Source: Pseudomonas parafulva (GTDB lineage Bacteria > Pseudomonadota > Gammaproteobacteria > Pseudomonadales > Pseudomonadaceae). From it: a stretch of DNA of 64,000 bases. The notes beneath the pieces are model-generated. The model had not been told where the DNA came from. It worked only from the letters and a program-made list of their open reading frames with translations, and did not search any database. Within the stretch, counting starts at the first letter, position 1; each line of letters begins with the position of its first letter. Positions 54,983 to 63,214 of the stretch are shown here, piece by piece. The stretch lies in assembly GCF_002021815.1 (NCBI RefSeq), contig NZ_CP019952.1:651001-715000 (forward strand), read 5' to 3'. The position numbers and the translations under genes were made by a program.

Positions 54983-55768
54983 TTAACGCTTCAGCATTTC
55001 TTTAAGCTGTTCCATGCTGAGAGTAACATCACGATTTTTATGAACTACGGCATGGCAGTTAGCGCACAATGTGACGAGGTCGGTCTGCGGGTTGACTGCT
55101 GTTTCTTCCCCATATGCGGAGATTGGTATAAGGTGATGAACGTGGATGAAACCTTTTGCGTACTCGCCATAGACTTTTTCAAAATTGAAGCCGCAAGCTT
55201 TACAGCTGAGACCATGAATAGCAATTGCCTTCAGCCTCAGAATTTTATTGCGTTCATAACGAGTTCCGAAATAATTGGTCTTGTCCCCTTCATTTGCAGA
55301 CTCGAAAGCTAGTGGGTCGAATGCAAAGGCTGGCTCGCCAGCTGTCAATTTTGTAGCCGAGAGATCAGCAAGGCGGATGATCGCGTAATAGTCGCTCCTA
55401 GAGATACCTCGCACACCATCGCGCCAATAGTTACTGGTCCTATTGCTTGGTATCGTTTCTAGATACGCTCCTTCGACCTTCGCTAGGACAGCTTTTTCAA
55501 ATGAAATGAAACCTTCGATCAGCGCGTAGAGGTCACCCTTATCGCTCTTCTTATCTATACAGACTTCAGCGATGCGTGCCATGCCGAAATAATGTGGCTC
55601 AGGGCTGAGGCGGGCAGATGCAAACGCTTTATCTTTTATACGACCTTTGTAGTAAATAACCTCAGTGTCTGGCTGCAGCAGTGCTCTGTAGCGCTTGGGG
55701 AAGTGGTACACCACTCCGGTTTCATCATCCCATTGCGAAACATCGTTTTCAGTAATGATGGCAGGCAT
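54983..55768 (-). CDS. HNH endonuclease with EVE-like N-terminal domain
   Basis: A 261-residue protein. Residues about 14-100 (VVYHFPKRYRALLQPDTEVIYYKG) resemble the PUA/EVE/DUF3427-type folds that read modified bases. The C-terminal half is an HNH nuclease: C189-x2-C192, HVHH (209-212) and C235-x2-C238-H239 (LCANCH). This is the layout of modification-dependent (McrA-like) restriction enzymes. The start at 55768 gives an N-terminus near the EVE-like part, with ggggga upstream. It lies in AT-richer DNA than the core genes. Confidence 0.85.
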   Translation of the reverse strand: MPAIITENDVSQWDDETGVVYHFPKRYRALLQPDTEVIYYKGRIKDKAFASARLSPEPHYFGMARIAEVCIDKKSDKGDLYALIEGFISFEKAVLAKVEGAYLETIPSNRTSNYWRDGVRGISRSDYYAIIRLADLSATKLTAGEPAFAFDPLAFESANEGDKTNYFGTRYERNKILRLKAIAIHGLSCKACGFNFEKVYGEYAKGFIHVHHLIPISAYGEETAVNPQTDLVTLCANCHAVVHKNRDVTLSMEQLKEMLKR

Positions 55769-55876
55769 CCCGTTTCCCCCAAGCAGAGGATTGAAGCCTA
55801 CCAAAAAAAAGGAAATTTCCCACCTAGCTTTGAGTAAAGCATAGGAAAATCTCACAATTTAATCCTGGTGGCCACT

Positions 55877-55905
55877 CCGGGCGACTGTGCGACCCGGGCT
55901 TTTTG
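55877..55905 (+). terminator. Terminator-like hairpin near the island edge
   Basis: CCGGG/CCCGG arms with an 11-base loop, followed by gcTTTTTg on the + strand. No + strand gene precedes it. It may be a remnant of a lost gene from the integrated element. Confidence 0.35.
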
Positions 55906-56081
55906 TAACAAATGGATTGGCGCTAATCGGAAGGGAGGTATTGCATATACGAGTTAAGAGGCTTACGTGCTGAGAGGACGGACCTGTAGGTAGCTGCTTC
56001 GGCTCGGTCAGGCTTAAGGATAAATTTGGGGGAGGCGGTTCGAATTGATCTGTAAATCGTGCACGCAAAAAAATCGCCCAC

Positions 56082-56106
56082 AAAAAAAGACGCCCATAGG
56101 CGCCTT
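56082..56106 (-). terminator. tmRNA terminator
   Basis: On the minus strand, aggcgcc-tatg-ggcgtct (one G-U pair) is followed by a run of T, 13 bases after the end of the tmRNA gene. This is a typical intrinsic terminator. Confidence 0.8.
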
Positions 56107-56118
56107 CCTTCATCAATT

Positions 56119-56510
56119 TGGTGGAGCCGGGGGGATTTGAACCCCCGTCCGCCAATACTCCGCTGTCGGTACTACATGCTTAGCCGTGTCTACTGAGTTA
56201 ATCCGCAGCCGCCCGACGGGCAGGGTGCTTTGGACGAGTTGGGTAAGTTTTAGTCGCTTTGCCCCCAACGTGCTACACGACGATCCTGTTCTGTATGACA
56301 ATCACTTCGGGTTTACAGGCATCCCCTGGTGATTGCTGGAGCCGAAGCTACCAGGAGAGCGGGCTCAGCTGCTTACGCAGCGAGAGCGTAGCCCTCGTAG
56401 TTTTCGTCATTGGCAACTATAGAAAGTTGCAACAGTGGATTTACGAGTTCTGTTACCAACTCGGCATGCACCTAGAGTTTCGCTACCGGCGTCGAATCCT
56501 AATCGGCCCC
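56119..56510 (-). ncRNA. ssrA: tmRNA (SsrA)
   Basis: About 392 bases, the normal size for Pseudomonas tmRNA, which rescues ribosomes stalled on broken mRNA and tags the partial protein. The 5' end reads GGGGCCGATTAGGATTCGAC on the minus strand (from 56510), the conserved tmRNA start. The 3' end has the T-loop sequence GTTCAAATC-like region and ends GGCTCCACCA at 56119, pairing with the 5' end to make the alanyl-tRNA-like acceptor. The tag reading frame is inside (see below). It adjoins the low-GC nuclease genes, and the tmRNA 3' end is a well-known integration site for phages and islands. Confidence 0.97.
56373..56414 (-). other. tmRNA tag peptide reading frame
   Basis: On the minus strand, resuming at the GCC codon (56414), the frame reads ANDENYEGYALAA followed by TAA. 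This ends in the LAA that proteases recognise. The first residue (Ala) comes from the tmRNA-carried alanine in the usual scheme only as the resume position; the tag is of normal length. Confidence 0.92.
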
Positions 56511-56608
56511 ACACTAGCTCTAAGCTAACGCACCTTACGGCACGTGAACCGGAGTATACGGCATTGCGCGGGCGGCGTCGACAGCTGAGCGCTCACCCGC
56601 GCGATGCA

Positions 56609-56899
56609 TTAGGCGCCGCCGCTGCTCGAGCCGCTGCCCTTGTTGGTTTTATCCAAACGTTCAACGACTTTGCTGGTGATTTCGATGCACTTCTTGGTGT
56701 CGCCGGAAGCCTGGGCTTGCTTGGCTTCGTCCACCTTGTTCTGGACGGCAGTGTCCAGGCCTTCGGAGGTGGCACCGGCGGTGGCCATGCTGTCGTTGAT
56801 TTTCTGCAGGTTCAGGGCGCACAGGTCGTCGGCAGCGAAGGCCGGCGAAGCGAGCAGGGTAGCGGCCGCGAACAGGGCCGAAAGCGCGGTACCTTTCAT
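56609..56899 (-). CDS. Small exported protein of unknown function
   Basis: A 96-residue protein with a signal peptide (1-22, ending AFAA). The mature part is mostly helical with two Cys (LCALNLQKINDS and KKCIEITSKVVERL) that could form a disulfide. It ends in a Gly/Ser-rich tail. The start at 56899 has AGGAG upstream. It is common in Pseudomonas but not assigned to a named family here. It stands alone, upstream of the tmRNA in the same direction. Confidence 0.7.
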   Translation of the reverse strand: MKGTALSALFAAATLLASPAFAADDLCALNLQKINDSMATAGATSEGLDTAVQNKVDEAKQAQASGDTKKCIEITSKVVERLDKTNKGSGSSSGGA

Positions 56900-57067
56900 G
56901 GGAGTCTCCTCTGTGGCCTCTGGTAGGTGGGCCTGTAAAGGTGGACTGTGCCGTTTGGCTGACAGTTCCGTTGTGATGGTGGCGGGATGGCATGAGGGTT
57001 TGTGGCGGGATGTTGCTGGGGTGTGGGGAGGGGGGCGTCGGGATGGGTATGACTCATTGGCGGGGGA

Positions 57068-57112
57068 AGGGGCCGCTTTGCGGCCCATCGCGGCGCGAGG
57101 CCGCTCCCACAG
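57068..57112. repeat. Single REP element
   Basis: A lone REP palindrome, aggggccgctttgcggccc then catcgcggcgcgaggccgctcccac, just after the ABM monooxygenase gene. Confidence 0.8.
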
Positions 57113-57133
57113 GGAGAGTGGCCTTGTCGCGGG

Positions 57134-57502
57134 TTAGGCTACTGGGCAGGCGGTTGGGCGGGTGCCGTCTACGACTTCGTTGTAGGGGGCCTGGTCGCGG
57201 TCGCGCAGGCCGTAGTCGCGGATCACCGAGGTAACGCGCACGCGGTAGTCGTCGAAGATTTTGTCGCGGCCGGCGCGTTGGGCGGAGAGGTGGGCGGTGA
57301 CGTTGCGCCACTGCACCACGGCTTCTTCGTCGCGCCAGGTGGTTACCGACATCACTTTCTTGGGGTTCAGGGTGCTCTGGAAGCACTCCACCGAGATGAA
57401 CCCTTCCATGGGCTTGAGCAGGGGGGTGAGCTTGTTGACCAGGTCTACGTAGGTTTCGCCCTGGCCGGGCAGTGCTTGCAACTCGAACAATACGACGATC
57501 AT
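57134..57502 (-). CDS. Antibiotic-biosynthesis-monooxygenase (ABM) domain protein
   Basis: A 122-residue ABM-fold protein (ferredoxin-like dimer): VVLFELQALPGQGETYVDLV near the start, GFISVECFQSTLNPKKVMSVTTW in the middle. Family members oxidise polyketide or quinone substrates, often without a cofactor, or are small heme proteins. The C-terminus (RDQAPYNEVVDGTRPTACPV) extends past the usual fold. It is the last gene of a four-gene operon with an N-oxygenase. Its step is unknown. Confidence 0.84.
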   Translation of the reverse strand: MIVVLFELQALPGQGETYVDLVNKLTPLLKPMEGFISVECFQSTLNPKKVMSVTTWRDEEAVVQWRNVTAHLSAQRAGRDKIFDDYRVRVTSVIRDYGLRDRDQAPYNEVVDGTRPTACPVA

Positions 57503-57559
57503 GGGTAGTGCCTCATCCTTGATGACTTTGTTGTTTTCATGCGGTGCTGGTGCAGCGGG

Positions 57560-58255
57560 TTACTTCAGGTTGGCAAGCCAGGCGCGCATCACGCGGGCGG
57601 CGGCCTGGGTCAGGCGCTCGCCCAGTTCGGCAGCGGCCGAGCGCAGGGCGATAGGGTCCAGGCCGGTCTGGCCGACTTCGTTGGCGTGGCCTACCAGCCA
57701 CTGCTCGATGCGGGCGGGGTCGGCTTCCAGGTGGCATTGAAGGCCCAGGATGCGGTTGTCCACGGCAAACGCCTGGTGCGCGCAGATGTCGGTCTTGGCC
57801 AGCAGCACGGCGCCCTCTGGGATGTCGAACTGGTCGCCGTGCCAGTGCAGCACGGGCACGTCGCCCAGTTCGGCGAGCGGCGATTGCTGGCCTTCGGCGG
57901 TGAGGGTAAGGGGCGAGAAGCCAATTTCCTTGACGCCCATAGGGTAGACCTTGGCGTTCATGGCGCGGGCGATCAGTTGTGCGCCCAGGCAGATGCCCAG
58001 CATGGGCTTGCCCGACTCGACGCGTTGGCGCACCAGCTCAAGTTCGGCCTTGAGGAAGGGGTAGGGCTTTTCGTCGTAGGCGCCGATGGGGCCGCCCAGC
58101 ACGATCAGCAGGTCGGCCTGCATCACCTGTTCGGGGTGAAGGGTTTCGACGGTGGGGTCGATGTAGGTCAGGGTGTAGCCGGCTTCGTTCAGGACGGGGG
58201 CCAGGGTGCCGACGTCTTCGAAGTGGATGTGGCGCAGTGCGATGGCTGTCTTCAT
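57560..58255 (-). CDS. Class I glutamine amidotransferase-like protein
   Basis: A 231-residue amidotransferase with the triad C89 (GICLGAQ), H175 and E177 (LQCHLEAD), so glutamine hydrolysis is possible. It resembles the GuaA-type stand-alone amidotransferases; it could provide ammonia, or act on another gamma-glutamyl amide. The start at 58255 is preferred to a TTG two codons upstream. It lies 36 bases after the reductase gene, inside the N-oxygenase operon. Confidence 0.86.
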   Translation of the reverse strand: MKTAIALRHIHFEDVGTLAPVLNEAGYTLTYIDPTVETLHPEQVMQADLLIVLGGPIGAYDEKPYPFLKAELELVRQRVESGKPMLGICLGAQLIARAMNAKVYPMGVKEIGFSPLTLTAEGQQSPLAELGDVPVLHWHGDQFDIPEGAVLLAKTDICAHQAFAVDNRILGLQCHLEADPARIEQWLVGHANEVGQTGLDPIALRSAAAELGERLTQAAARVMRAWLANLK

Positions 58256-58291
58256 GTGCAAACCCGATGATGAAAGAAGTGAGGGCGCGGT

Positions 58292-59353
58292 TTACGCCGA
58301 GGGGTTGAGGTCGACCTTGATCGTACCGGCCTTGGGAAAGGTGCAGCAGGCCAGGGCGTGGCCGTCGCGCTTGTCCTGGTCGGTCAGGCAGAAGTCGGGT
58401 TCGACGCTGTACTCGCCTTCCGACACTTTCAGCCGGCAGTGGCCGCAGATGCCGGCGCGGCACAGGCTGCGCACTTCGATGCCGCTGGTTTCCAGCATCT
58501 CCAGCAGGCTCTTGCCTGCGGCGGGCTCCAGCACCTGGTCGTTGTGCTGAAGGTGCAGGCGCAAGGGGCTTTCGGCCTGGGCATTGTCTGGCGTGGCCGG
58601 GGCAGAGGCGGCTGGCGGGGTGAATGATTCGATCAGCAGGGGGCAGGCGGGGAACAGCGCCAGCAAGTGCTCGCGCATGCCCTGGGCAAAGCCGTGGCTG
58701 CCACAGATCACCACGCTGTCCGGGTTGCCCAGTGCTTGGAGGTCCTGGGCTTGCGGGCGGCCGGCCTTGAAGTGGCCTTTGCCGTGTACTGTTTCGCGGG
58801 TGACGAATATCTGCAGGTCGAACCAGGGGCAGCTCAGTTCCAGTTGCAGCAGTTCGTGCAGGAACGGGATGTCGGCAATGGACGGCACGCACAGCAGCAG
58901 GCTGACCTGCGGCACGCTCAGGCCGCGCTGGGCGCGCTCGTGCAGCCCGCGCAGCAGGGCGATGGGCAGGGTGATGCCGATGCCGCCGGCCAGCAGGCCG
59001 ACGTGGCGGCAGGCCTGGACCGAGGCCAGGGTGATGTCACCTGCGGCGAACTGCACGTCGAAACGCGAGCCGGGTTGGCAGGTGGCGTGCAGCTGGTCCG
59101 AGACCCCGCCGCGCCCTTCGCGCTTGATCGCCAGCTCGAACTGGTCGTTGCCGAGCCTGCGGGTGATGGAGTACAGCCGTTGCTGGCGGGCGCCAGACAG
59201 GTCCGTTGCCTGCAACGCCACGTGCCGGCCGGGCACCAGGTCTGCTAGAAAGGCGCTGGAGGCGTTGAGCACGCGCAGGCCGAATACTTTGATCTGCGCG
59301 GTCTCGCTGCTGACGTGCTCGCACACGGCTTCGAAGCTTGTCGGGGTACTCAT
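58292..59353 (-). CDS. Ferredoxin-NAD(P) reductase with C-terminal 2Fe-2S domain
   Basis: A 353-residue electron-transfer protein. Residues 1-95 form the FAD-binding part (RLYSITRR), 100-240 the NAD(P)-binding part (HVGLLAGGIGITLPIALLRG), and about 262-353 the plant-type ferredoxin with CRAGICGHC and a later Cys, the four ligands of a 2Fe-2S cluster. The layout matches phthalate-dioxygenase-reductase-like proteins. It overlaps the N-oxygenase gene by four bases (ATGA), which marks it as the likely electron donor. Confidence 0.92.
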   Translation of the reverse strand: MSTPTSFEAVCEHVSSETAQIKVFGLRVLNASSAFLADLVPGRHVALQATDLSGARQQRLYSITRRLGNDQFELAIKREGRGGVSDQLHATCQPGSRFDVQFAAGDITLASVQACRHVGLLAGGIGITLPIALLRGLHERAQRGLSVPQVSLLLCVPSIADIPFLHELLQLELSCPWFDLQIFVTRETVHGKGHFKAGRPQAQDLQALGNPDSVVICGSHGFAQGMREHLLALFPACPLLIESFTPPAASAPATPDNAQAESPLRLHLQHNDQVLEPAAGKSLLEMLETSGIEVRSLCRAGICGHCRLKVSEGEYSVEPDFCLTDQDKRDGHALACCTFPKAGTIKVDLNPSA

Positions 59354-60312
59354 GCGCTAGCCCTCTCGCGCAGCTGTTCGACGGCTTGTTCGGCGCTCTC
59401 CAGGCCATTGCCGGCCAGGCCGATGCGGTTGACCAGGGCTTCGAGGGAGTCGGTATAGACGCTGATCTCGTTGTTGTCGCCCACGTCGTGCAGGATCTCG
59501 TTGCCGTTGGGCAAGCCCAGCATGTCGAACACCCGCGCCCAGGCGCCCATCTCGTTGTTGGCGAACATCTGCACGGTGCGCAGGATGATCGAGCGCAGGT
59601 ACAGGCGTTCCTTGCGGGTCAGGCCGTTGACGATGTCGGTGGCGACGAAGCTGAACACGCTGGAGTGGCTCCACTCGTCCATGGCGTGGGTGCGGGTGAC
59701 TTCGTGGCAGACCGACTGGATGGTGCTGTCTTCGGCCATGGTCTTGAGGTAGTCGGTGATCAGCGTTTCGCTGGCGCAGGCGATGCCGAAGCGGGTCAGG
59801 CGGCGTTCCCATTCGGCGGTGCAGTTGGCCAGCAGCGCTTCGCGCCAGGTCACCAGGTTGAAGGCGCTGAAGTCCAGGGGGGTAAGTTGGCGCATGTCAT
59901 AGATGTAATTGCAGGCCATGATCGACATACGGGTATGCAGGGCTTCATCAAGCAGGGCTTGTGACATCACATCTTGCAGCAGTGCGCGGTTATGGCTTTG
60001 CGGCGGGGTCTTGATAATGTCTTCACACGCCGGCACTACCACATTGCATTCAATATAAATGGTCTTGAGGTTATAGATGCCCCAGGCGTAGGACATGCAC
60101 TTGGACTGCAAGTCCTTGGGGGCTTCAAGCCAGGCCTGGTGGTTGCGAAACGGTAGCAGTGAATGGCTGAAGTCGTTCTTGTTGGCATCGAACGCCAGGC
60201 CCCAGTAATCGGGCTGTGGCTGGTTTACAGCAGCGCGGGTTTTCCACAGGGTTGAAAGTTTGGCCAGCATGCCTTTAACTGCATCATCGGTACCGCTATG
60301 GTTAACATCCAT
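59350..60312 (-). CDS. AurF-type diiron N-oxygenase
   Basis: A 320-residue diiron oxygenase of the AurF group. All seven expected metal ligands are visible with AurF spacing: E88, E123, H126, E182, H209, E213 and H216 (segments YIECN, LLDEALHTR, CASETL, THAMDEWSHS). AurF turns an aryl amine into a nitro group; relatives act on other amines. The substrate here is not known. The start has GGAG eight bases upstream. It is the first gene of the operon, with reductase, amidotransferase and ABM protein following. Confidence 0.9.
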   Translation of the reverse strand: MDVNHSGTDDAVKGMLAKLSTLWKTRAAVNQPQPDYWGLAFDANKNDFSHSLLPFRNHQAWLEAPKDLQSKCMSYAWGIYNLKTIYIECNVVVPACEDIIKTPPQSHNRALLQDVMSQALLDEALHTRMSIMACNYIYDMRQLTPLDFSAFNLVTWREALLANCTAEWERRLTRFGIACASETLITDYLKTMAEDSTIQSVCHEVTRTHAMDEWSHSSVFSFVATDIVNGLTRKERLYLRSIILRTVQMFANNEMGAWARVFDMLGLPNGNEILHDVGDNNEISVYTDSLEALVNRIGLAGNGLESAEQAVEQLRERASA

Positions 60313-60435
60313 GTTAAAACTCCAGGCTATCGGTTGTAGTTGTTAAGTTTGATTACGCCGGCGTAGTTGCACGCGCAGGTGCGGGCGGCGCCCTTCAAGT
60401 TTGTGGTTAAAATGTTTCGTTATTATTGCTTCAAG

Positions 60436-61650
60436 TCATTTAAATGAAAGTTGCAGGGCAGTGACTTTGCGCTGCCGCGCCATTACCCATTCCTGCAGCA
60501 ATGTCAGGGCCACGGTCAGGCCCATGAACGCGGCACTGGCCCAGAAAATCGCGTTGGGGTGGCCCTGGTCCAGCAACCAGCCGAACCCGACCGGCCCGAT
60601 GGCACCGCCGATGTTGAACCCCGTGGACACGATGCCGAAGGTCTTGCCTTCGGCCCCTTTGGTAGCGGCGGCCCGTACCAGCATGTCCCGTGACGGGGCG
60701 ATTACGCCGGTCAAAAAGCCTGCCGCGCCCAGCACGGCGAGCAAGAGCGGCTCGCTCAGGCCCGCCGTGGCCACTAGCAGCATCAGCACGCACGCCACCG
60801 CAAAAGCACTGGCCGCCACCACTCCGTGACGCTGGGTGCGGTCGGCCAGTGCACCGCCTGCCAGCACACCGAAGGCGCTGGCGAACAGGAAGGCAGTCAA
60901 CGCCGAGTTGGCCCAGTACAGCGCCACGCCCTGGCCTTGCATCAGGGCCGCGACAGAAAACTTTTCGATGGCCCCGGTGCTCAGGTTCAGCAGCACGAAC
61001 AGCAGGGTCAGGCTGATGATCATGGGCGAGAGCAGCGCCACGCGTTGTGCCTGCACGGGCTTGGGTGCCGGGGCGGGCGGCGTGTCACTGACCTGGGCCA
61101 GTGCCGAGCCGGGTATCAGGAGCAGGGCCAGTGCTGCAAAGCCCACCAGTGCTGCGGTCGCAAAGGCCATGGCCGGGCCGCTAGCCACCGCCACCCCCAG
61201 CAACAACACCGGGGCCACCGCCGCGCCCAGAAAACCTGCAAAGGTGTGCACTGAAAACGCCTTGCCGATGTGCGCAGGGTTGATGTGCCGCGACAGCAGG
61301 GCGTAGTCGGCAGGGTGGTAGACGGCATTGGCCACCCCCGCCAGCGCCATGCCCACCAGCAGGCAGGTGTAGCCGGGCAGCAGGGCAATGAGCAGGAAAC
61401 TGCAACTGCCTAAGGCCAGGGCCATCAGCAGCAGGCGCCTGGCGCCATGGCGATCGACGGCGAAGCCCATGGGGGCCTGCACCAGCGCAGTGACGATGTT
61501 GAACACGCTGAGGGCCAGGCCCAGCGCTACATAATCCACGTTCAAAAAAGCAGGCAGCAGCGGAAAGAGCGCCGCCAGCACCATGATGTGCAGGTGGCTG
61601 ACAAAGTGTGCTGCGGCGACTTGCGGCAACAGGCCGATACGTATCGTCAT
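60436..61650 (-). CDS. MFS transporter
   Basis: A 404-residue major-facilitator protein with 12 hydrophobic helices. The first helix starts IGLLPQVAAAHFVSHLHIMVLAA, and PMGFAVDRHGARRLLLMAL carries the conserved D-R-x-G-R-type loop 2-3 motif. It is of the exporter-like (YNFM/drug-resistance) type. It lies upstream of the N-oxygenase operon on the same strand with a 123-base gap, and may export its product or import its substrate. The start at 61650 has AGGT upstream. Confidence 0.86.
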   Translation of the reverse strand: MTIRIGLLPQVAAAHFVSHLHIMVLAALFPLLPAFLNVDYVALGLALSVFNIVTALVQAPMGFAVDRHGARRLLLMALALGSCSFLLIALLPGYTCLLVGMALAGVANAVYHPADYALLSRHINPAHIGKAFSVHTFAGFLGAAVAPVLLLGVAVASGPAMAFATAALVGFAALALLLIPGSALAQVSDTPPAPAPKPVQAQRVALLSPMIISLTLLFVLLNLSTGAIEKFSVAALMQGQGVALYWANSALTAFLFASAFGVLAGGALADRTQRHGVVAASAFAVACVLMLLVATAGLSEPLLLAVLGAAGFLTGVIAPSRDMLVRAAATKGAEGKTFGIVSTGFNIGGAIGPVGFGWLLDQGHPNAIFWASAAFMGLTVALTLLQEWVMARQRKVTALQLSFK

Positions 61651-61702
61651 GGTGAAACCTGTAGGGGCATGAGCTGAGTCGGCGCAGAGCTTAAAGAGGC
61701 TA

Positions 61703-61745
61703 TGGTCTTGCCGGGTAGTCCAGTTAATGGCATTAGGCCAGACCA
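61703..61745. promoter_or_regulatory. Candidate operator in the divergent MFS/SHMT-like promoter region
   Basis: TGGTCT and its inverse AGACCA, 31 bases apart (61703-61708, 61740-61745), in the 256-base gap. This lies between the two divergent promoters. A MocR/GntR regulator encoded nearby could bind here. Confidence 0.35.
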
Positions 61746-61906
61746 CTTTGGCCCATCTTTCGCGCGTTCTGGCATGCCCAGGGCAGACGCCTGCTTGCCG
61801 GGCCAGGACAGGTGGTCTGCAACAGCGCGGGCAACCGGTACGGTCGCAGGCGCCGCAGGCCGCTAGGGTAGTGCGGTTATTGCCGGCGTTCAGACAAGGA
61901 GTACAC

Positions 61907-63205
61907 ATGCCGCATTTCGCTTATAAAGAGGGCCACGCGCTGCCGGGCATCAGTGCCGCTGCGCTGCCGCAGGTGGACAGCGAGGTGTGGACCGCCATCG
62001 ATGCCGAGCGGCTGCGCCAGGTGCAGTCCATCGAGCTGATCGCCGCCGAGAACGTGGTCAGCCGCGCCGTGCTCGAAGCGCAAGGGTCGGTGCTGACCAA
62101 CAAGTATGCCGAGGGGTATCCGGGGCGGCGCTATTACGCCAGCTGCGCCAATGTGGATGTGGTCGAGGACCTGGCCACCGAGCGGGCCCGGTTGCTGTTC
62201 GACTGCAGCTACGCCAACGTGCAACCCCACTCTGGCAACCAGGCCAACCAGGCGGTGTTCCTGGCGCTGCTGGAGCCGGAGGACAAGATTCTCGGCCTGG
62301 ACCTGAAGTCTGGCGGGCACCTGTCCCACGGCGCGGCGTTCAACGTGTCCGGGCGCTGGTTCCAGGCGGTCAGCTACGGTGTGCACCCGCTGACGCACCT
62401 GGTCGACATGGACCAGGTGGCGCACATCGCCCGCCGTGAGCGGCCACGGCTGATCATCGCTGGGGCGTCGGCGTACTCACGTGCGCTGGATTTCGCCCGT
62501 TTCCGCGCCATTGCCGACGAGGTTGGGGCGTACCTGATGGCCGACATCGCCCACGTCGCCGGGCTGGTCGCAGGCGGCGCCTATCCCTCGCCAGTGCCTC
62601 ATGCCCACGTCACCACGCTGAGCACCCACGCGACCCTGCGCGGCCCGCGCGGGGGGATGATCCTGTGCAACAACCAGACCCTGGCGCGCAGGATCAACGC
62701 GGCGGTGTTCCCCGGCCTGCAAGGCGCTGCGCTGATGCACACCGTCGCGGCCAAGGCCGTGGCCCTGGGCGAGGCGCTGCAACCGGGCTTCGGCTCCTAC
62801 GCCCATGCGGTGGTGGCTAATGCCCGGGCCTTGTGCGGGCGGTTGGCCGAAGGCGGCTTGCTGGTGGTATCGGGCGGCACGGACTGCCACCTGGGGGTGA
62901 TCGACCTGCGGCCCTGGGGCCTTGCCGGTAACGCCGCCGAAGGCGCGCTGGAGGCGGTTGGCATCACCGTCAACCGTAACGTCGTGCCCGGGGACGAGGT
63001 CAAGTCCAGCGTCACCTCGGGCATTCGCCTGGGCAGCGCGGCCTGTACCTCCCGGGGCATGGGCGAGGATGAGTTCCGCGAGATCGGGGACATGATCCTG
63101 GCCATGCTCGGGGGCGTGCGCAGCGGCGCCATGGACAGCCGCACCGAGCGCTCGATCCGCGAGGGCATCTTCGACCTGACCCGGCGTTTCAAGCTGCCTT
63201 ACTGA
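61907..63205 (+). CDS. SHMT homologue lacking the PLP-binding lysine
   Basis: A 432-residue protein clearly homologous to serine hydroxymethyltransferase, of the same length and with its landmarks: [13 protein letters not shown] (about 65-77), [21 protein letters not shown] and TSGIRLG. Two key residues differ. The PLP lysine, K229 in E. coli, is Ala242 ([11 protein letters not shown], codon GCG at 62630). The substrate-carboxylate Ser35 is Ala47 (LIAAENV). Tyr67, Glu69, Asp213, His216, His241 and Arg248, which in SHMT contact PLP or substrate, are kept. So it should bind PLP without the usual internal aldimine and is unlikely to be a standard SHMT. It is divergent from the MFS gene. Confidence 0.88.
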   Translation: MPHFAYKEGHALPGISAAALPQVDSEVWTAIDAERLRQVQSIELIAAENVVSRAVLEAQGSVLTNKYAEGYPGRRYYASCANVDVVEDLATERARLLFDCSYANVQPHSGNQANQAVFLALLEPEDKILGLDLKSGGHLSHGAAFNVSGRWFQAVSYGVHPLTHLVDMDQVAHIARRERPRLIIAGASAYSRALDFARFRAIADEVGAYLMADIAHVAGLVAGGAYPSPVPHAHVTTLSTHATLRGPRGGMILCNNQTLARRINAAVFPGLQGAALMHTVAAKAVALGEALQPGFGSYAHAVVANARALCGRLAEGGLLVVSGGTDCHLGVIDLRPWGLAGNAAEGALEAVGITVNRNVVPGDEVKSSVTSGIRLGSAACTSRGMGEDEFREIGDMILAMLGGVRSGAMDSRTERSIREGIFDLTRRFKLPY

Positions 63206-63214
63206 ACCCGGCGC

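Noticed and set aside
58292..60312. Aromatic-ring hydroxylating or vanillate demethylase system
   Set aside because: The reductase fits, but the partner has AurF-type ligands and no Rieske motif.
61907..63205. Ordinary glyA
   Set aside because: The PLP lysine and a substrate serine are missing although the rest of the active site is kept.
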